11,778 nt of DNA, taken from assembly GCA_002369175.1 (NCBI GenBank), contig DFES01000045.1:3799-15576 (forward strand). Reading direction: 5' to 3'. The position numbers and the translations under genes are program-made. How positions within the stretch are numbered: position 1 is the stretch's first letter; each line of letters begins with the position of its first letter. The stretch comes from Selenomonadaceae bacterium UBA3796. Lineage in GTDB: Bacteria; Bacillota; Negativicutes; Selenomonadales; Selenomonadaceae. Of the stretch, positions 1 to 7,686 are shown one piece after another. The notes below the pieces were generated by a model that saw only the letters and a program-made list of their open reading frames with translations, did not search any database and was not told where the DNA came from.

Positions 1-2
1 CG

Positions 3-1916
3 GGGCGGGTCCGCCTGCCGCACGGTTATGGAAATCCCGGACAGCTGGATACGGAAATGCTCCTGCGCAGCCAAGGCATTACCGCACAGATGGCAGGCGG
101 GAAACAGGGCATCCATGTGGAGCCCGTGGAGGACAAATTCTTTTTGCGAAAGATGGCAGAGATACGGGCGTCCTATCGTAAAGGAATGGAGTCTGTTATG
201 CCACGGCAGGATGCGGCGGCTATCTTTGCGATGCTTTTCGGAGGGTATGCGGGCATGCGGCCGGAATTGGTGGAGGCATTTACGGCAACAGGACTCGTTC
301 ATATCCTTTCCGTGTCAGGATCTCATATCAGCCTGGTTGCCGCAACCATCGCATGGCTTGGCAGTTTTTTCCGATTGCCGAAGCCCGTTCAGGCGGTACT
401 GGTGATGGGAGTCATTGTCATGTACTGTGTCCTGGCGGGGTGCGTTCCCCCTGTCATCCGATCCGGAATCATGGGGGGATTGGCTTTTTTGGCGGTTGCC
501 CTGGAACGGGAGAAGGATGCGAAGCGGATCCTTTTGCTCACAGGAATCGGAATGCTCCTTGCGTCACCGCTCCTGCTCTTCCATATCAGTTTTCAGCTTT
601 CCTTTGCGGCAACTGCGGGACTGCTCTATCTGGCACAGCCCTTGCGCCAATGGTTGAAGGATCGGAACCTTCCGGAATTCCTGGCAGGGAGCTTTGCCAT
701 CACCCTATCGGCGCAGGTCTTTGCGCTTCCCCTGATGGCATGGTATTTCAATCAGGTCTCACTGTCTTCCCTGTTAGCAAATCTTGTTGTGGTGCCCATC
801 GTGGAGGGGATGATTGTGCTGGGGTTATTGGCGGGTATTCTCGCATTTTTTCTGCCTTTCCTGGGAAACATCCTCTTTCTTTTCGACAGTTTGCTTTTGG
901 GCATCGTTTACGAAGCGACACGCTGGATGGCGCGGCTTCCCGGCAGTCAGCTCTACCTTCCGACGATGGGGCTCTGGACGGGAGGGGGGTTCTATGCTGT
1001 CATGTTCTGTTTGATTCAGGAAGAAAGAAGAAAGGAAACCATCTGCAATTGGGTGCGGCTGCACCGGAGCCTGCTTCTCTGTGCGGTTCTGGCAGGGGGA
1101 ATGTTCTTCGCGGGATGGAGGCTGACGCGCCCGGCGGAAGTTATGTTTTCCTTCATTGATGTGGGGCAGGGAGATTCCATGCTGATGAAGACCGTTCATG
1201 GACATGCCGTCATGTTCGACACGGGAGGGACACGGGATGGCGGATTCGATATAGGAGCTCGTGTGGATGTGCCCTATCTTCTGCATTATGGCGTGACGAA
1301 ACTGGATTACATTTTTTTGAGCCATGCCCATGAGGATCACGCGGCAGGTGCAGGCGGAATCCTGAGGCGAATGCCTGTGGGGGCGGTCATTACCGCCGGC
1401 GAAGGCAGAGAGGAATACGTGAAAAGCATGAGACTATCTCCGGCGGAGGCAGCAAGGACGAGATTTGCGGAGGCGAGGGAAGGCGAAATCTTCGAGGTGG
1501 ATGGCGTGAGAATCGAAGTCATCTATGCACCGCGACCGGAGCGCAAGGGAACCGGCAACGAGGTGTCCAATGTCTATCGGGTAAGCTATGGCAGTGCTTC
1601 TTTCCTGGTGACAGGAGACCTGGTCAAGGAAGAGGAGGCGAAGCTGCTGAAAAAGAATCCGGATGTTAGGGCCACAGTGTTGAAATGCGGCCACCATGGA
1701 TCTGCTACATCCACCTCGGATGAATTCCTGGGGGCTGTGTCGCCACAGTGGGCGGTCTTTTGCGTTGGGAAGGACAATTCGTTTGGGCATCCGCACCCGG
1801 AAACGGTAAAAAAGGTAAAAGATGCCGGAATTCGCATATGTCGGACAGATGAGGATGGGGCGATATCATTTTATACAGATGGGAGACGGATTCGGATGGA
1901 AAAATTTAGGAAATAA
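3..1916 (+). CDS. comEC: ComEC/Rec2-family DNA internalization protein, 5' end cut by the window
   Basis: Forms the inner-membrane channel that carries single-stranded DNA into the cytoplasm during natural transformation. The reading frame is open from base 3, and the residues before the first Met at 57 (a GNPGQLD segment, then LLRSQGI) match the N-terminal OB-like domain of ComEC, so the true start lies upstream. About 637 residues are visible; full-length homologues are usually 700-800. The competence membrane domain follows, with the conserved stretch containing VSGSHISL (about 318-341) and a series of hydrophobic helices up to about 1130. The C-terminal third is a metallo-beta-lactamase-like domain: FIDVGQGDS near 1151, the metal-binding motif SHAHEDH at 1320-1340, and a later CGHHGS motif near 1686. 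No comEA, comEB or other competence gene is visible beside it. The gap to the next gene is about 95 bp. The family call is secure; whether the cell is competent cannot be judged here. Confidence 0.95.
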   Translation, partial: GRVRLPHGYGNPGQLDTEMLLRSQGITAQMAGGKQGIHVEPVEDKFFLRKMAEIRASYRKGMESVMPRQDAAAIFAMLFGGYAGMRPELVEAFTATGLVHILSVSGSHISLVAATIAWLGSFFRLPKPVQAVLVMGVIVMYCVLAGCVPPVIRSGIMGGLAFLAVALEREKDAKRILLLTGIGMLLASPLLLFHISFQLSFAATAGLLYLAQPLRQWLKDRNLPEFLAGSFAITLSAQVFALPLMAWYFNQVSLSSLLANLVVVPIVEGMIVLGLLAGILAFFLPFLGNILFLFDSLLLGIVYEATRWMARLPGSQLYLPTMGLWTGGGFYAVMFCLIQEERRKETICNWVRLHRSLLLCAVLAGGMFFAGWRLTRPAEVMFSFIDVGQGDSMLMKTVHGHAVMFDTGGTRDGGFDIGARVDVPYLLHYGVTKLDYIFLSHAHEDHAAGAGGILRRMPVGAVITAGEGREEYVKSMRLSPAEAARTRFAEAREGEIFEVDGVRIEVIYAPRPERKGTGNEVSNVYRVSYGSASFLVTGDLVKEEEAKLLKKNPDVRATVLKCGHHGSATSTSDEFLGAVSPQWAVFCVGKDNSFGHPHPETVKKVKDAGIRICRTDEDGAISFYTDGRRIRMEKFRK

Positions 1917-1954
1917 GAGAAAAAGACGGAAGGAATTTTCTCCCGGTTATAGAA

Positions 1955-1960
1955 TATAAT
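1955..1960 (+). promoter_or_regulatory. Possible -10 element ahead of the partner-switch operon
   Basis: A perfect TATAAT hexamer lies in the AT-rich gap between comEC and the RsbW-like gene, about 50 bp before its preferred start. No convincing -35 hexamer is found 16-18 bp upstream (the 17-bp position reads GGAATT), so this is a weak promoter call. It is the only good promoter-like element seen before the three-gene operon. Confidence 0.3.
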
Positions 1961-2011
1961 CATTTAGTTACGGATGTGTGGCCAATGAATAGCCGGAGAG
2001 GTGTGGATGGT

Positions 2012-2440
2012 ATGGGCGGGGAACGGGAGAGCAGGGCATTGACCATTGAGGCTGCGGTGGAAAACCTGACGGCCGTGAATGCCTTTGTGGAAGAACTTCT
2101 GGAGCAGATGGCATGCCCTATGAAAATACAGTTGCAGATTGAGATGGCCGTTGAGGAGATTTTCGTTAATATCGCGAGCTATGCATACGCGCCGAAGACT
2201 GGGGCTGTTACGATAAGGGGAGCTGTTGCAGAGGATCCCCTGGGGTTAGAGCTGACCTTTGAGGACAGCGGCATTCCGTATGATCCGTTGGCGAAAGCCG
2301 ATCCGGATGTCACGATATCCCTTGAGGAACGGGATGTTGGAGGCCTTGGGATTTTTCTTGTGAAGAAGATTGTGGATGATATTCATTACGAATATGAGGA
2401 GGGGAAGAATATCCTAACAATCCGAAAAAATATGGTGTAG
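2012..2440 (+). CDS. RsbW/SpoIIAB-like anti-sigma serine kinase (HATPase_c_2)
   Basis: Small GHKL-type ATPase of the anti-sigma factor kinase family. Members bind a client (usually a sigma factor) and phosphorylate a STAS antagonist on serine. Starting at ATG 2012 gives 142 residues. The N box reads EEIFVN with Asn53, the G1 box is EDSGIPYDP with Asp85, and the G2 box is GGLGIFLV (Gly110-Gly113), so ATP binding looks intact. ATGs at 1976 and 1985 are in frame but have no Shine-Dalgarno; GGAGAGG at 1995-2001 lies 10 nt before 2012, which decides the start. The gene sits 19 nt before the condensation-domain gene and shares an operon with the STAS gene, its likely substrate. No sigma factor is encoded nearby, so the client is unknown. 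The family is clear; a sigma-binding role is not shown. Confidence 0.9.
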   Translation: MGGERESRALTIEAAVENLTAVNAFVEELLEQMACPMKIQLQIEMAVEEIFVNIASYAYAPKTGAVTIRGAVAEDPLGLELTFEDSGIPYDPLAKADPDVTISLEERDVGGLGIFLVKKIVDDIHYEYEEGKNILTIRKNMV

Positions 2441-2459
2441 TCGGAAACAGGAGCTCGTT

Positions 2460-4340
2460 ATGGCACAGCAAAAGTGGAGATTTTCAGAACTCCCAGAGAA
2501 TGAAACTGATTTGTTGAAAACATTATATGGTGCACAGCCAAAGGATGACAGCGGATTTTCCGTGAACAAGATCCTCTACGTAAGAGAATTGACGGAGTAT
2601 GAAAAGAATTTGTTTGCGGGCAGGAGCTTTCTGTCGTCGAATTTTCTGACGCAGGCGTTGTACAAACTCAAGGGGGTTCTGGTTCCCCTTCGCTTTAATC
2701 GGGTTCTTCGCGACATGGTCATCCGGTCAGAGATCCTGCGCACGAATTACTACCAAGGCATGAATGGTTCCATGGCGGTGGTTTTTCAAGAGAGGGCGAT
2801 GCTTCCCCAGGTGGACTATCGAAACATGGAGGGGCTTGCTGTCGATGAGATCGATAGCACCCTGCGAAAACTCATGGAAGCGGATATGCGCGAGGGAATC
2901 GACCTGCGGAGAGGTCATCTTATTCGTTTTTCTGTATATCATACGGCGCAGGATGCGTATGCTGTTTTGGTGACCATGGCGCAGATCATCATGGATCGCG
3001 TGGATATCAAGTCTATACTGCGTGAGCTCATGGGGCTGGAACCGGAGGCACAACATGAGACTTCGGGATATAGCGGCACGTTGTCTTCCGGTACGAATGC
3101 CGCAATTTTGGAGTATTGGACGAAGATGCTCAGGGATCTTCCACCGCCGTCGGTTGTGCCCTATACAAGAAATACGAAAGGGCAATTGTCCCGGCAGCAG
3201 GTCTATCGCAAGCGCATTCCGCCGGATATCATGTCCGATATTCGGGAGCTTGCAAAATCCAATAAGATGATGCTCATGGCGATATTGCAGATGGCATGGG
3301 GGTTTCTGTTGCAGGAGAGCAATGCATGCAAGGACGTGCTGTTTTGTCTCGTAGTACCCGATCGACGGGCAGCGGGGGGGAAAAGTTCGGGACTCGGCGG
3401 TTCTTTCCGCATGATTCCCGTCCGATGCAAGAGCAGCGATGACCTGTCTGTCAAGAAGTTGGTGGGACAACAGTTCCAGCAGCTTGTCGTGTCCCAGCCC
3501 TATAGCGGTATTGATTTGGAGGCTCTGCAGAAGATTACGGGAAACAGGAAAAGTCTGTTTGATTATTTTCTCAGCTTCTATGACTTTATGATGGAGGAGC
3601 AGGCGTATTCTGATGTCAAGGCGCTGCCGGAGGGTGCTCTTGTCTTACGGAATTCATGGGATGCCGGAGGTTCCAGGCTTGGTGTCTATTTCAGGTATGA
3701 GGAGCAGGGGATTTCCTTTTCCCTCATGTACGATGAACGCCGTTTTGCGCCGATGGGAGGAAGACTGCTGGCTCAGAGATATCTGCGGGTGCTCCAGCAG
3801 GTGATTACGGATTGGAACCTGTCGTATCCGGAATTCATGCAGAACCTGAAGCGTCGTATCTCTATGGACAGCGAAGGAGAATCGGCGTATCGAAAACAGG
3901 ATGAATTCGCGCAACTGCAGGATGCCCTCTCAAGGGTCCGATTGTTCCAGGAGTCAGGGCATGGGCTCATTCAAAACTTCAGGAATACGGCCAAATTGGA
4001 AACCCGATTCGAAGGGGATCGGATTTCCGGCGATGATATCGACAACAATTTCGTTTTCATTTCACGCGGCAGGGTAGCGAGGAATATAGACATGGGGAAT
4101 GGTTGGTATAATGCCCTGGATATCCTGAAGGATGGTGCATGGGTCAATGAAACGGTGCTGTCCTCCAAGAGAGAGTCCAACATCTCTGCGGAGGTGTTGA
4201 CAGAGGAGGCGGAAATCCTGATGATACCTGTTCCTGCCATGCGGGACTTTCTGAAGGGGGCTCCTGATTTCAGGGAGTGCATCCTGCAGCATATTCTCAG
4301 GCAAATGGAAAAATATCAGCGCCTCTGGATGCAGGCTTGA
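2460..4340 (+). CDS. Degenerate NRPS-type condensation domain fused to a cNMP-binding-like domain
   Basis: A 626-residue soluble protein. Residues about 35-460 follow the NRPS condensation/CoA-dependent acyltransferase fold: a C2-like RSEILRT (89-95), the C3 region around 172-187, EYW plus DLPP (218-229), a C5-like GGSFRMIPVR (313-322) and a LFDYF segment (366-370). The catalytic HHxxxDG motif is altered: the aligned residues read AQIIMDR (174-180), so both His and the Gly are lost while Asp179 stays. Condensation or acyl transfer by the usual mechanism is therefore unlikely. Residues about 490-620 resemble a CRP-type nucleotide-binding barrel (ISRGRVA 534-540; DGAWVNETVL 558-567; then a helix), but the phosphate-binding cassette Arg is not where expected. 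There are no adenylation or carrier domains. An AGGAG 6 nt before ATG 2460 supports the start. It lies between kinase and STAS genes, suggesting it is their regulated partner; this is inference. Confidence 0.82.
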   Translation: MAQQKWRFSELPENETDLLKTLYGAQPKDDSGFSVNKILYVRELTEYEKNLFAGRSFLSSNFLTQALYKLKGVLVPLRFNRVLRDMVIRSEILRTNYYQGMNGSMAVVFQERAMLPQVDYRNMEGLAVDEIDSTLRKLMEADMREGIDLRRGHLIRFSVYHTAQDAYAVLVTMAQIIMDRVDIKSILRELMGLEPEAQHETSGYSGTLSSGTNAAILEYWTKMLRDLPPPSVVPYTRNTKGQLSRQQVYRKRIPPDIMSDIRELAKSNKMMLMAILQMAWGFLLQESNACKDVLFCLVVPDRRAAGGKSSGLGGSFRMIPVRCKSSDDLSVKKLVGQQFQQLVVSQPYSGIDLEALQKITGNRKSLFDYFLSFYDFMMEEQAYSDVKALPEGALVLRNSWDAGGSRLGVYFRYEEQGISFSLMYDERRFAPMGGRLLAQRYLRVLQQVITDWNLSYPEFMQNLKRRISMDSEGESAYRKQDEFAQLQDALSRVRLFQESGHGLIQNFRNTAKLETRFEGDRISGDDIDNNFVFISRGRVARNIDMGNGWYNALDILKDGAWVNETVLSSKRESNISAEVLTEEAEILMIPVPAMRDFLKGAPDFRECILQHILRQMEKYQRLWMQA

Positions 4341-4374
4341 GCGCAGTGATTTTATCTGAAAGGAAGATTGTGAT

Positions 4375-4677
4375 ATGGAAATCAAAAAGGTATTGAATGG
4401 CGAGAAGCTTGAGATTTTTTTGTCCGGCAGATTGGATGCAGTGACCTCACAGGATCTGGACAAGGTGGTCTCAAGTTCTCTGGACGGGGTGAAGGAGCTT
4501 GTTTTTGATCTTTCGGATCTCAGCTACATTGCATCGGCGGGGCTCAGATCTCTTTTGGTTGCCCAAAAGCGCATGAAAAAACAGGGCTCTATGAAGCTTT
4601 GCCATGTGAATAAGGATGTAAGGGATGTTCTTGAGATGACGGGATTCGTTGATTTCCTGACAATTGAGGAAGATTGA
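4375..4677 (+). CDS. STAS-domain anti-anti-sigma factor, RsbV/SpoIIAA-like
   Basis: A 100-residue single STAS domain. In partner switching the unphosphorylated form binds the anti-sigma kinase and releases its client; phosphorylation on a conserved serine blocks this. The sequence shows SGRLDAVTS (17-25) near the N-terminus and the hallmark DLSDLSYIASAGLRSLL stretch, where Ser54 aligns with the phosphorylated Ser58 of B. subtilis SpoIIAA, so the acceptor site is present. AGGAAG at 4361-4366, 8 nt before the ATG, supports the start. It begins 34 nt after the condensation-domain gene and is the last gene before a stem-loop with a T-rich tail, so it probably ends the operon that starts with the RsbW-like kinase. 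The cognate phosphatase could be the SpoIIE-type protein starting at 10647, but that link is inferred. Confidence 0.95.
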   Translation: MEIKKVLNGEKLEIFLSGRLDAVTSQDLDKVVSSSLDGVKELVFDLSDLSYIASAGLRSLLVAQKRMKKQGSMKLCHVNKDVRDVLEMTGFVDFLTIEED

Positions 4678-4702
4678 GCAGGGGCTATAGGCCGCTGAAT
4701 CC

Positions 4703-4760
4703 ATATCAGGATGCTTTCAACAGAGAATGGGAGGAAAGCGTCCTGATATTTTATTTCTTA
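4703..4760 (+). terminator. Rho-independent terminator (or attenuator) after the STAS gene
   Basis: A 16-bp inverted repeat pairs 4703-4718 with 4734-4749 around a 15-nt loop; the single mismatch is a T/G pair that can wobble in RNA. It is followed by a T-rich run (TTTATTTCTTA). It lies 26 nt after the STAS stop codon and would end the kinase/condensation/STAS operon. The next gene on the same strand starts only about 32 nt after the T-rich tail, so the element may instead act as a partial terminator or RNA-processing stem. Confidence 0.75.
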
Positions 4761-4791
4761 GAGAGATTGGCTGCTATGGAAGGAACATGGG

Positions 4792-6501
4792 ATGAAGAAG
4801 ACAAATTTTCATGCACTTTGGAAACTGTTCAAGGGTTATTGGAACGGAGAGGAAAAATGGAGAGCCAGAGGGCTTTTGGCGGTTGTGATTGGACTGAACT
4901 TTGCGACGGTCTATCTTTTGGTGGAGATTAACAGCTGGTACAATGACTTCTATAACGCACTGCAAGGTTATCAGTCAGAACTTTTCTGGCCGTTGGTGGG
5001 CAGGTTTACCGGGTTGGCCTTCCTCTATATCCTTATTGCGGTCTATGCCGTTTACCTCAGGCAGATGCTGCAGCTCAAGTGGAGGACCTGGATGACGGAC
5101 AAATACCTGGATCGGTGGATGAAAGAACAGGTCTATTATCGTCTGCAGGTTCTGCAAAGCGATACGGATAATCCCGATCAGCGAATTTCCGAGGATATCA
5201 ATCAGTTTGTCACATTGGTTCTCCAACTTCTCATCGGCTTCTTGAAACAGCTTACGACATTGGCGGCGTTCAGTGTGGTTCTCTGGAATTTGTCCGGTGC
5301 CATTACCGTGCCGCTTGGCAGCCACTCTTTCGAGATCTACGGCTATATGTTCTGGTTTTCCCTGGTGTATTCTGTTGTTGGAACCGTACTGGTACACATT
5401 GTGGGCAGGAAGCTTATTCGTCTGAATTTTGATCAGCAGAAATATGAGGCGGATTTTCGTTTCAATATGATGCGGGTGCGGGAAAACAGTGAGAGCGTGG
5501 CTTTTTATGGCGGGGAACAGCCGGAGCTCAAGGGGTTTCGGGAGCGCTTTTCCAAGGTCATCTCAAATTACTGGCAGCTTATGAAACAGATGAAGATATT
5601 GAATTTCTACATCAACGGATACGCTCAGTTTGCAGTCATTGTACCGCTGATCCTGGCCTCGCCGCAGTATTTTTCCGGTGCGATGGCGCTTGGCGGCCTT
5701 ATGCAGACGATTTCCGCTTTTGGTCGTGTGCAGGATGCACTTTCCTATTTCGTGGGATCCTATGATGTCATCGCCCAACTGGCAGCAGTTGTTCAGCGTC
5801 TTTCGAGCTTTACGGAGCACATGGAGAACGTTTCCGGAATTGAGACCAGGGTAGAGAGGAGAGCCGATGGCAAGGGAAGCGTGGAGTTGGAGCATGTGGA
5901 AGTGCAGCTTCCGGATGGGAGCGTTCTGCTTCGGGACTGCAATCTGCAGCTGCTTCAGGGAGCACGGCTTCTAGTCATGGGAGCCTCCGGCTGTGGGAAG
6001 AGCACGCTTCTGCGCATGCTCGCCGGGATCTGGCCCTTCGGAACCGGCAGGGTCACGATTCCAAAAGGCGAAAAGGTGCTGTTCCTTCCGCAAAAGCCGT
6101 ATCTTCCTTTGGGAAGCCTGCGTCGTGCCCTGTACTATCCCTTGAGTTCTTCCGGCTCGGAGGAACAGCTTGCAGAGGTTTTGCGGAAAGTCGGGCTGGC
6201 TCGGTTCATTGAGAAATTGGATGATATTGACGATTGGAGCCGCATTCTTTCCCTGGGAGAGCAGCAGCGCCTGGCCTTTGCCCGCGTCCTTCTCGTGAAG
6301 CCCCAATGGCTGTTTTTGGATGAGGCGACTTCAGCGTTGGATGAGCCCCGGGAGCAGGAGATGTACGAGCTTTTGAAAAGGGAGCTTCCCCAAACCGGCA
6401 TCGTGAGCATCGGGCATCGCTCCACACTTATTGCCCAGCATGAGGAGGAACTGAAACTGGAGGGAAACGGGAACTGGAACGTTCAAGCAATCGCCCAATG
6501 A
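4792..6501 (+). CDS. ABCD/SbmA-BacA-type ABC transporter, fused membrane and ATPase domains
   Basis: A 569-residue half-transporter expected to work as a homodimer in the inner membrane. Residues about 10-330 form the membrane domain typical of the YddA/SbmA/ABCD group (early WYNDFYNALQ motif, several hydrophobic helices). The ATPase domain has Walker A GASGCGKS (397-404), a Q-loop LPQKPYLPLGSL, the signature LSLGEQQR (486-493), Walker B LFLDEA (507-512) and H-loop His542, so it should be active. The LSLGEQQR form, rather than LSGGQ, is characteristic of ABCD transporters. GGAAGGA 7 nt before ATG 4792 sets the start. Relatives move antimicrobial peptides, cobalamin or acyl-CoA-type cargo, so the substrate cannot be named. 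It follows the STAS operon after a terminator-like stem with no clear promoter of its own, and it converges with the amino-acid importer operon at a shared hairpin. Confidence 0.92.
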   Translation: MKKTNFHALWKLFKGYWNGEEKWRARGLLAVVIGLNFATVYLLVEINSWYNDFYNALQGYQSELFWPLVGRFTGLAFLYILIAVYAVYLRQMLQLKWRTWMTDKYLDRWMKEQVYYRLQVLQSDTDNPDQRISEDINQFVTLVLQLLIGFLKQLTTLAAFSVVLWNLSGAITVPLGSHSFEIYGYMFWFSLVYSVVGTVLVHIVGRKLIRLNFDQQKYEADFRFNMMRVRENSESVAFYGGEQPELKGFRERFSKVISNYWQLMKQMKILNFYINGYAQFAVIVPLILASPQYFSGAMALGGLMQTISAFGRVQDALSYFVGSYDVIAQLAAVVQRLSSFTEHMENVSGIETRVERRADGKGSVELEHVEVQLPDGSVLLRDCNLQLLQGARLLVMGASGCGKSTLLRMLAGIWPFGTGRVTIPKGEKVLFLPQKPYLPLGSLRRALYYPLSSSGSEEQLAEVLRKVGLARFIEKLDDIDDWSRILSLGEQQRLAFARVLLVKPQWLFLDEATSALDEPREQEMYELLKRELPQTGIVSIGHRSTLIAQHEEELKLEGNGNWNVQAIAQ

Positions 6502-6513
6502 GCACATAAGGAA

Positions 6514-6546
6514 CGGGGCTGCCGCACGTTATATGCGGCAGCCCCG
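6514..6546. terminator. Bidirectional stem-loop between convergent transporter genes
   Basis: A perfect 13-bp GC-rich stem (6514-6526 paired with 6534-6546) encloses a 7-nt loop. It lies 12 nt after the stop of the SbmA-type transporter and 21 nt after the stop of the opposite-strand ATPase gene. Neither side has a strong T tract, so termination may be only partial or Rho-assisted, but its position between convergent genes makes a shared terminator the natural reading. Confidence 0.75.
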
Positions 6547-6567
6547 TAGGTGTATTCTGGCAGCTTG

Positions 6568-7686
6568 TCAAAGTTCCAGGACTACCAGGTTCCTTTCGTT
6601 CTCGTAAGTGTAGTGGAACTTCCTTGTCATTTTCCGTACCATGGTTACGCCGATATGATCCATGGCATCCGCTCCATCCTCTTCTTCGGCCTGAAAAGGA
6701 TGGTAAGGTCTGCCTCCGCTGTGGATGCGGATTTCGATCAGCTGGCTGGTTTGAGCATAGGTGATGCCCAGTTGGATGTCTACCGCATCTTCATCGGCAT
6801 AGCTCCCCTGAAAGAACTCGTAAACCATTTCTTCACAGCAATACTGCATGGCATGGGTGCGCTTCTTGTTCAGACCGTACTTTTCGGCAAAGGACCAAAT
6901 ACCGCCCTGCATCTCCATGAGGTCGAATTCGTGTTTGCTTGTGATGGCATAATCGAAGTGCGTGTGCTTATGGATAAAGGCAATTGTCTTTTCCCTCTTC
7001 GGATGATCGAAGATCTCCTCAGGGGTCCCTTGCTCGTAAATGCCGCCGTCAGCAAAGTAAAGGACACGGTTTGACACTTCTCTGGCAAAGCCCATCTCAT
7101 GGGTGACGATCAGCATGGTGAGATTCCGGTTGACCAGCATGCGGATAACGGCCAGCACCTCTCCGACCATGGTCGGGTCAAGGGCGCTGGTAGGTTCATC
7201 AAAGAGCAGGATCTTGGGCTCCATCATCAGGCTTCGGCAGATGGCAATACGTTGCTGCTGCCCGCCGGAAAGCTCCTTCGGATAAGCATCGGCTTTATGA
7301 GAAAGGCCGACTTGCCCCAGGAGTTCTTGTGCTTTTTCCCTCGCTTTGTCCAGGGGGAGCTGCAGCAATTCCACTGGCGCAAGGCACAGATTCTCCAGGA
7401 CATTCAAATGGGAGAAGAGATGGAATTTCTGATAGACCATACCCATGGTGCGGCGGATCTGGTCGATATCCGCACCCGGAGCCGTGATTTCCTGGCCTGC
7501 GATATAAATCCTTCCGGAATCCGGCTGTTCCAAGAGTTCCAGAGAACGCAGGAACAGGCTTTTTCCGCAGCCGGAGCCGCCGATGATGGCAATGTGCTCT
7601 CCTTCTTCCACTGCAAGGTTCAAGTCCTTCAGCACGGCGATACCATTGAAGGACTTTGTAAGTCCCTGTACCTCAATCATCCGCAT
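6568..7686 (-). CDS. Amino-acid ABC importer ATPase with C-terminal pseudo-RsbW domain
   Basis: A 372-residue ATPase of the GlnQ/HisP type that powers polar amino-acid uptake. Residues 1-245 are a complete nucleotide-binding domain: Walker A GGSGCGKS (36-43), Q-loop Gln86, signature LSGGQQQR (139-146), Walker B LLFDEP (160-165) and H-loop His196. Ordinary GlnQ proteins end near residue 240-250. Here residues about 250-372 form an extra domain that aligns with the RsbW-like kinase of this window: EEMVYE against EEIFVN, IHSGGRPYHP against EDSGIPYDP, and a shared HYxYE ending. The kinase's Asn, Asp and Gly-Gly are replaced by Glu290, His322 and Asp343-His344, so ATP binding is unlikely. ATG 7686 overlaps the permease end by 14 bp and is preceded by a G-rich ribosome site; ATG 7680 is an alternative. 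The extension probably regulates the transporter (inference). Confidence 0.93.
   Translation of the reverse strand: MRMIEVQGLTKSFNGIAVLKDLNLAVEEGEHIAIIGGSGCGKSLFLRSLELLEQPDSGRIYIAGQEITAPGADIDQIRRTMGMVYQKFHLFSHLNVLENLCLAPVELLQLPLDKAREKAQELLGQVGLSHKADAYPKELSGGQQQRIAICRSLMMEPKILLFDEPTSALDPTMVGEVLAVIRMLVNRNLTMLIVTHEMGFAREVSNRVLYFADGGIYEQGTPEEIFDHPKREKTIAFIHKHTHFDYAITSKHEFDLMEMQGGIWSFAEKYGLNKKRTHAMQYCCEEMVYEFFQGSYADEDAVDIQLGITYAQTSQLIEIRIHSGGRPYHPFQAEEEDGADAMDHIGVTMVRKMTRKFHYTYENERNLVVLEL

Noticed and set aside
353..1159. 268-codon + strand frame inside comEC
   Set aside because: Overlaps in another frame a clear ComEC membrane domain and shows no coherent hydrophobic pattern or motif.
1917..1942. 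Inverted repeat GAGAAAA / TTTTCTC after comEC
   Set aside because: Only 7 AT-rich base pairs with a 12-nt loop and no T tract; too weak to call a terminator.
4674..4931. 85-codon TTG-started frame between the STAS gene and the SbmA-type transporter
   Set aside because: It overlaps the STAS stop, runs through the terminator stem and about 140 bp into the transporter, has no ribosome site and no family resemblance.
7163..7176. Perfect 14-bp palindrome CCGACCATGGTCGG
   Set aside because: It encodes the conserved DPTMVGE segment next to Walker B of the ATPase; coding constraint explains it and nothing suggests an operator.
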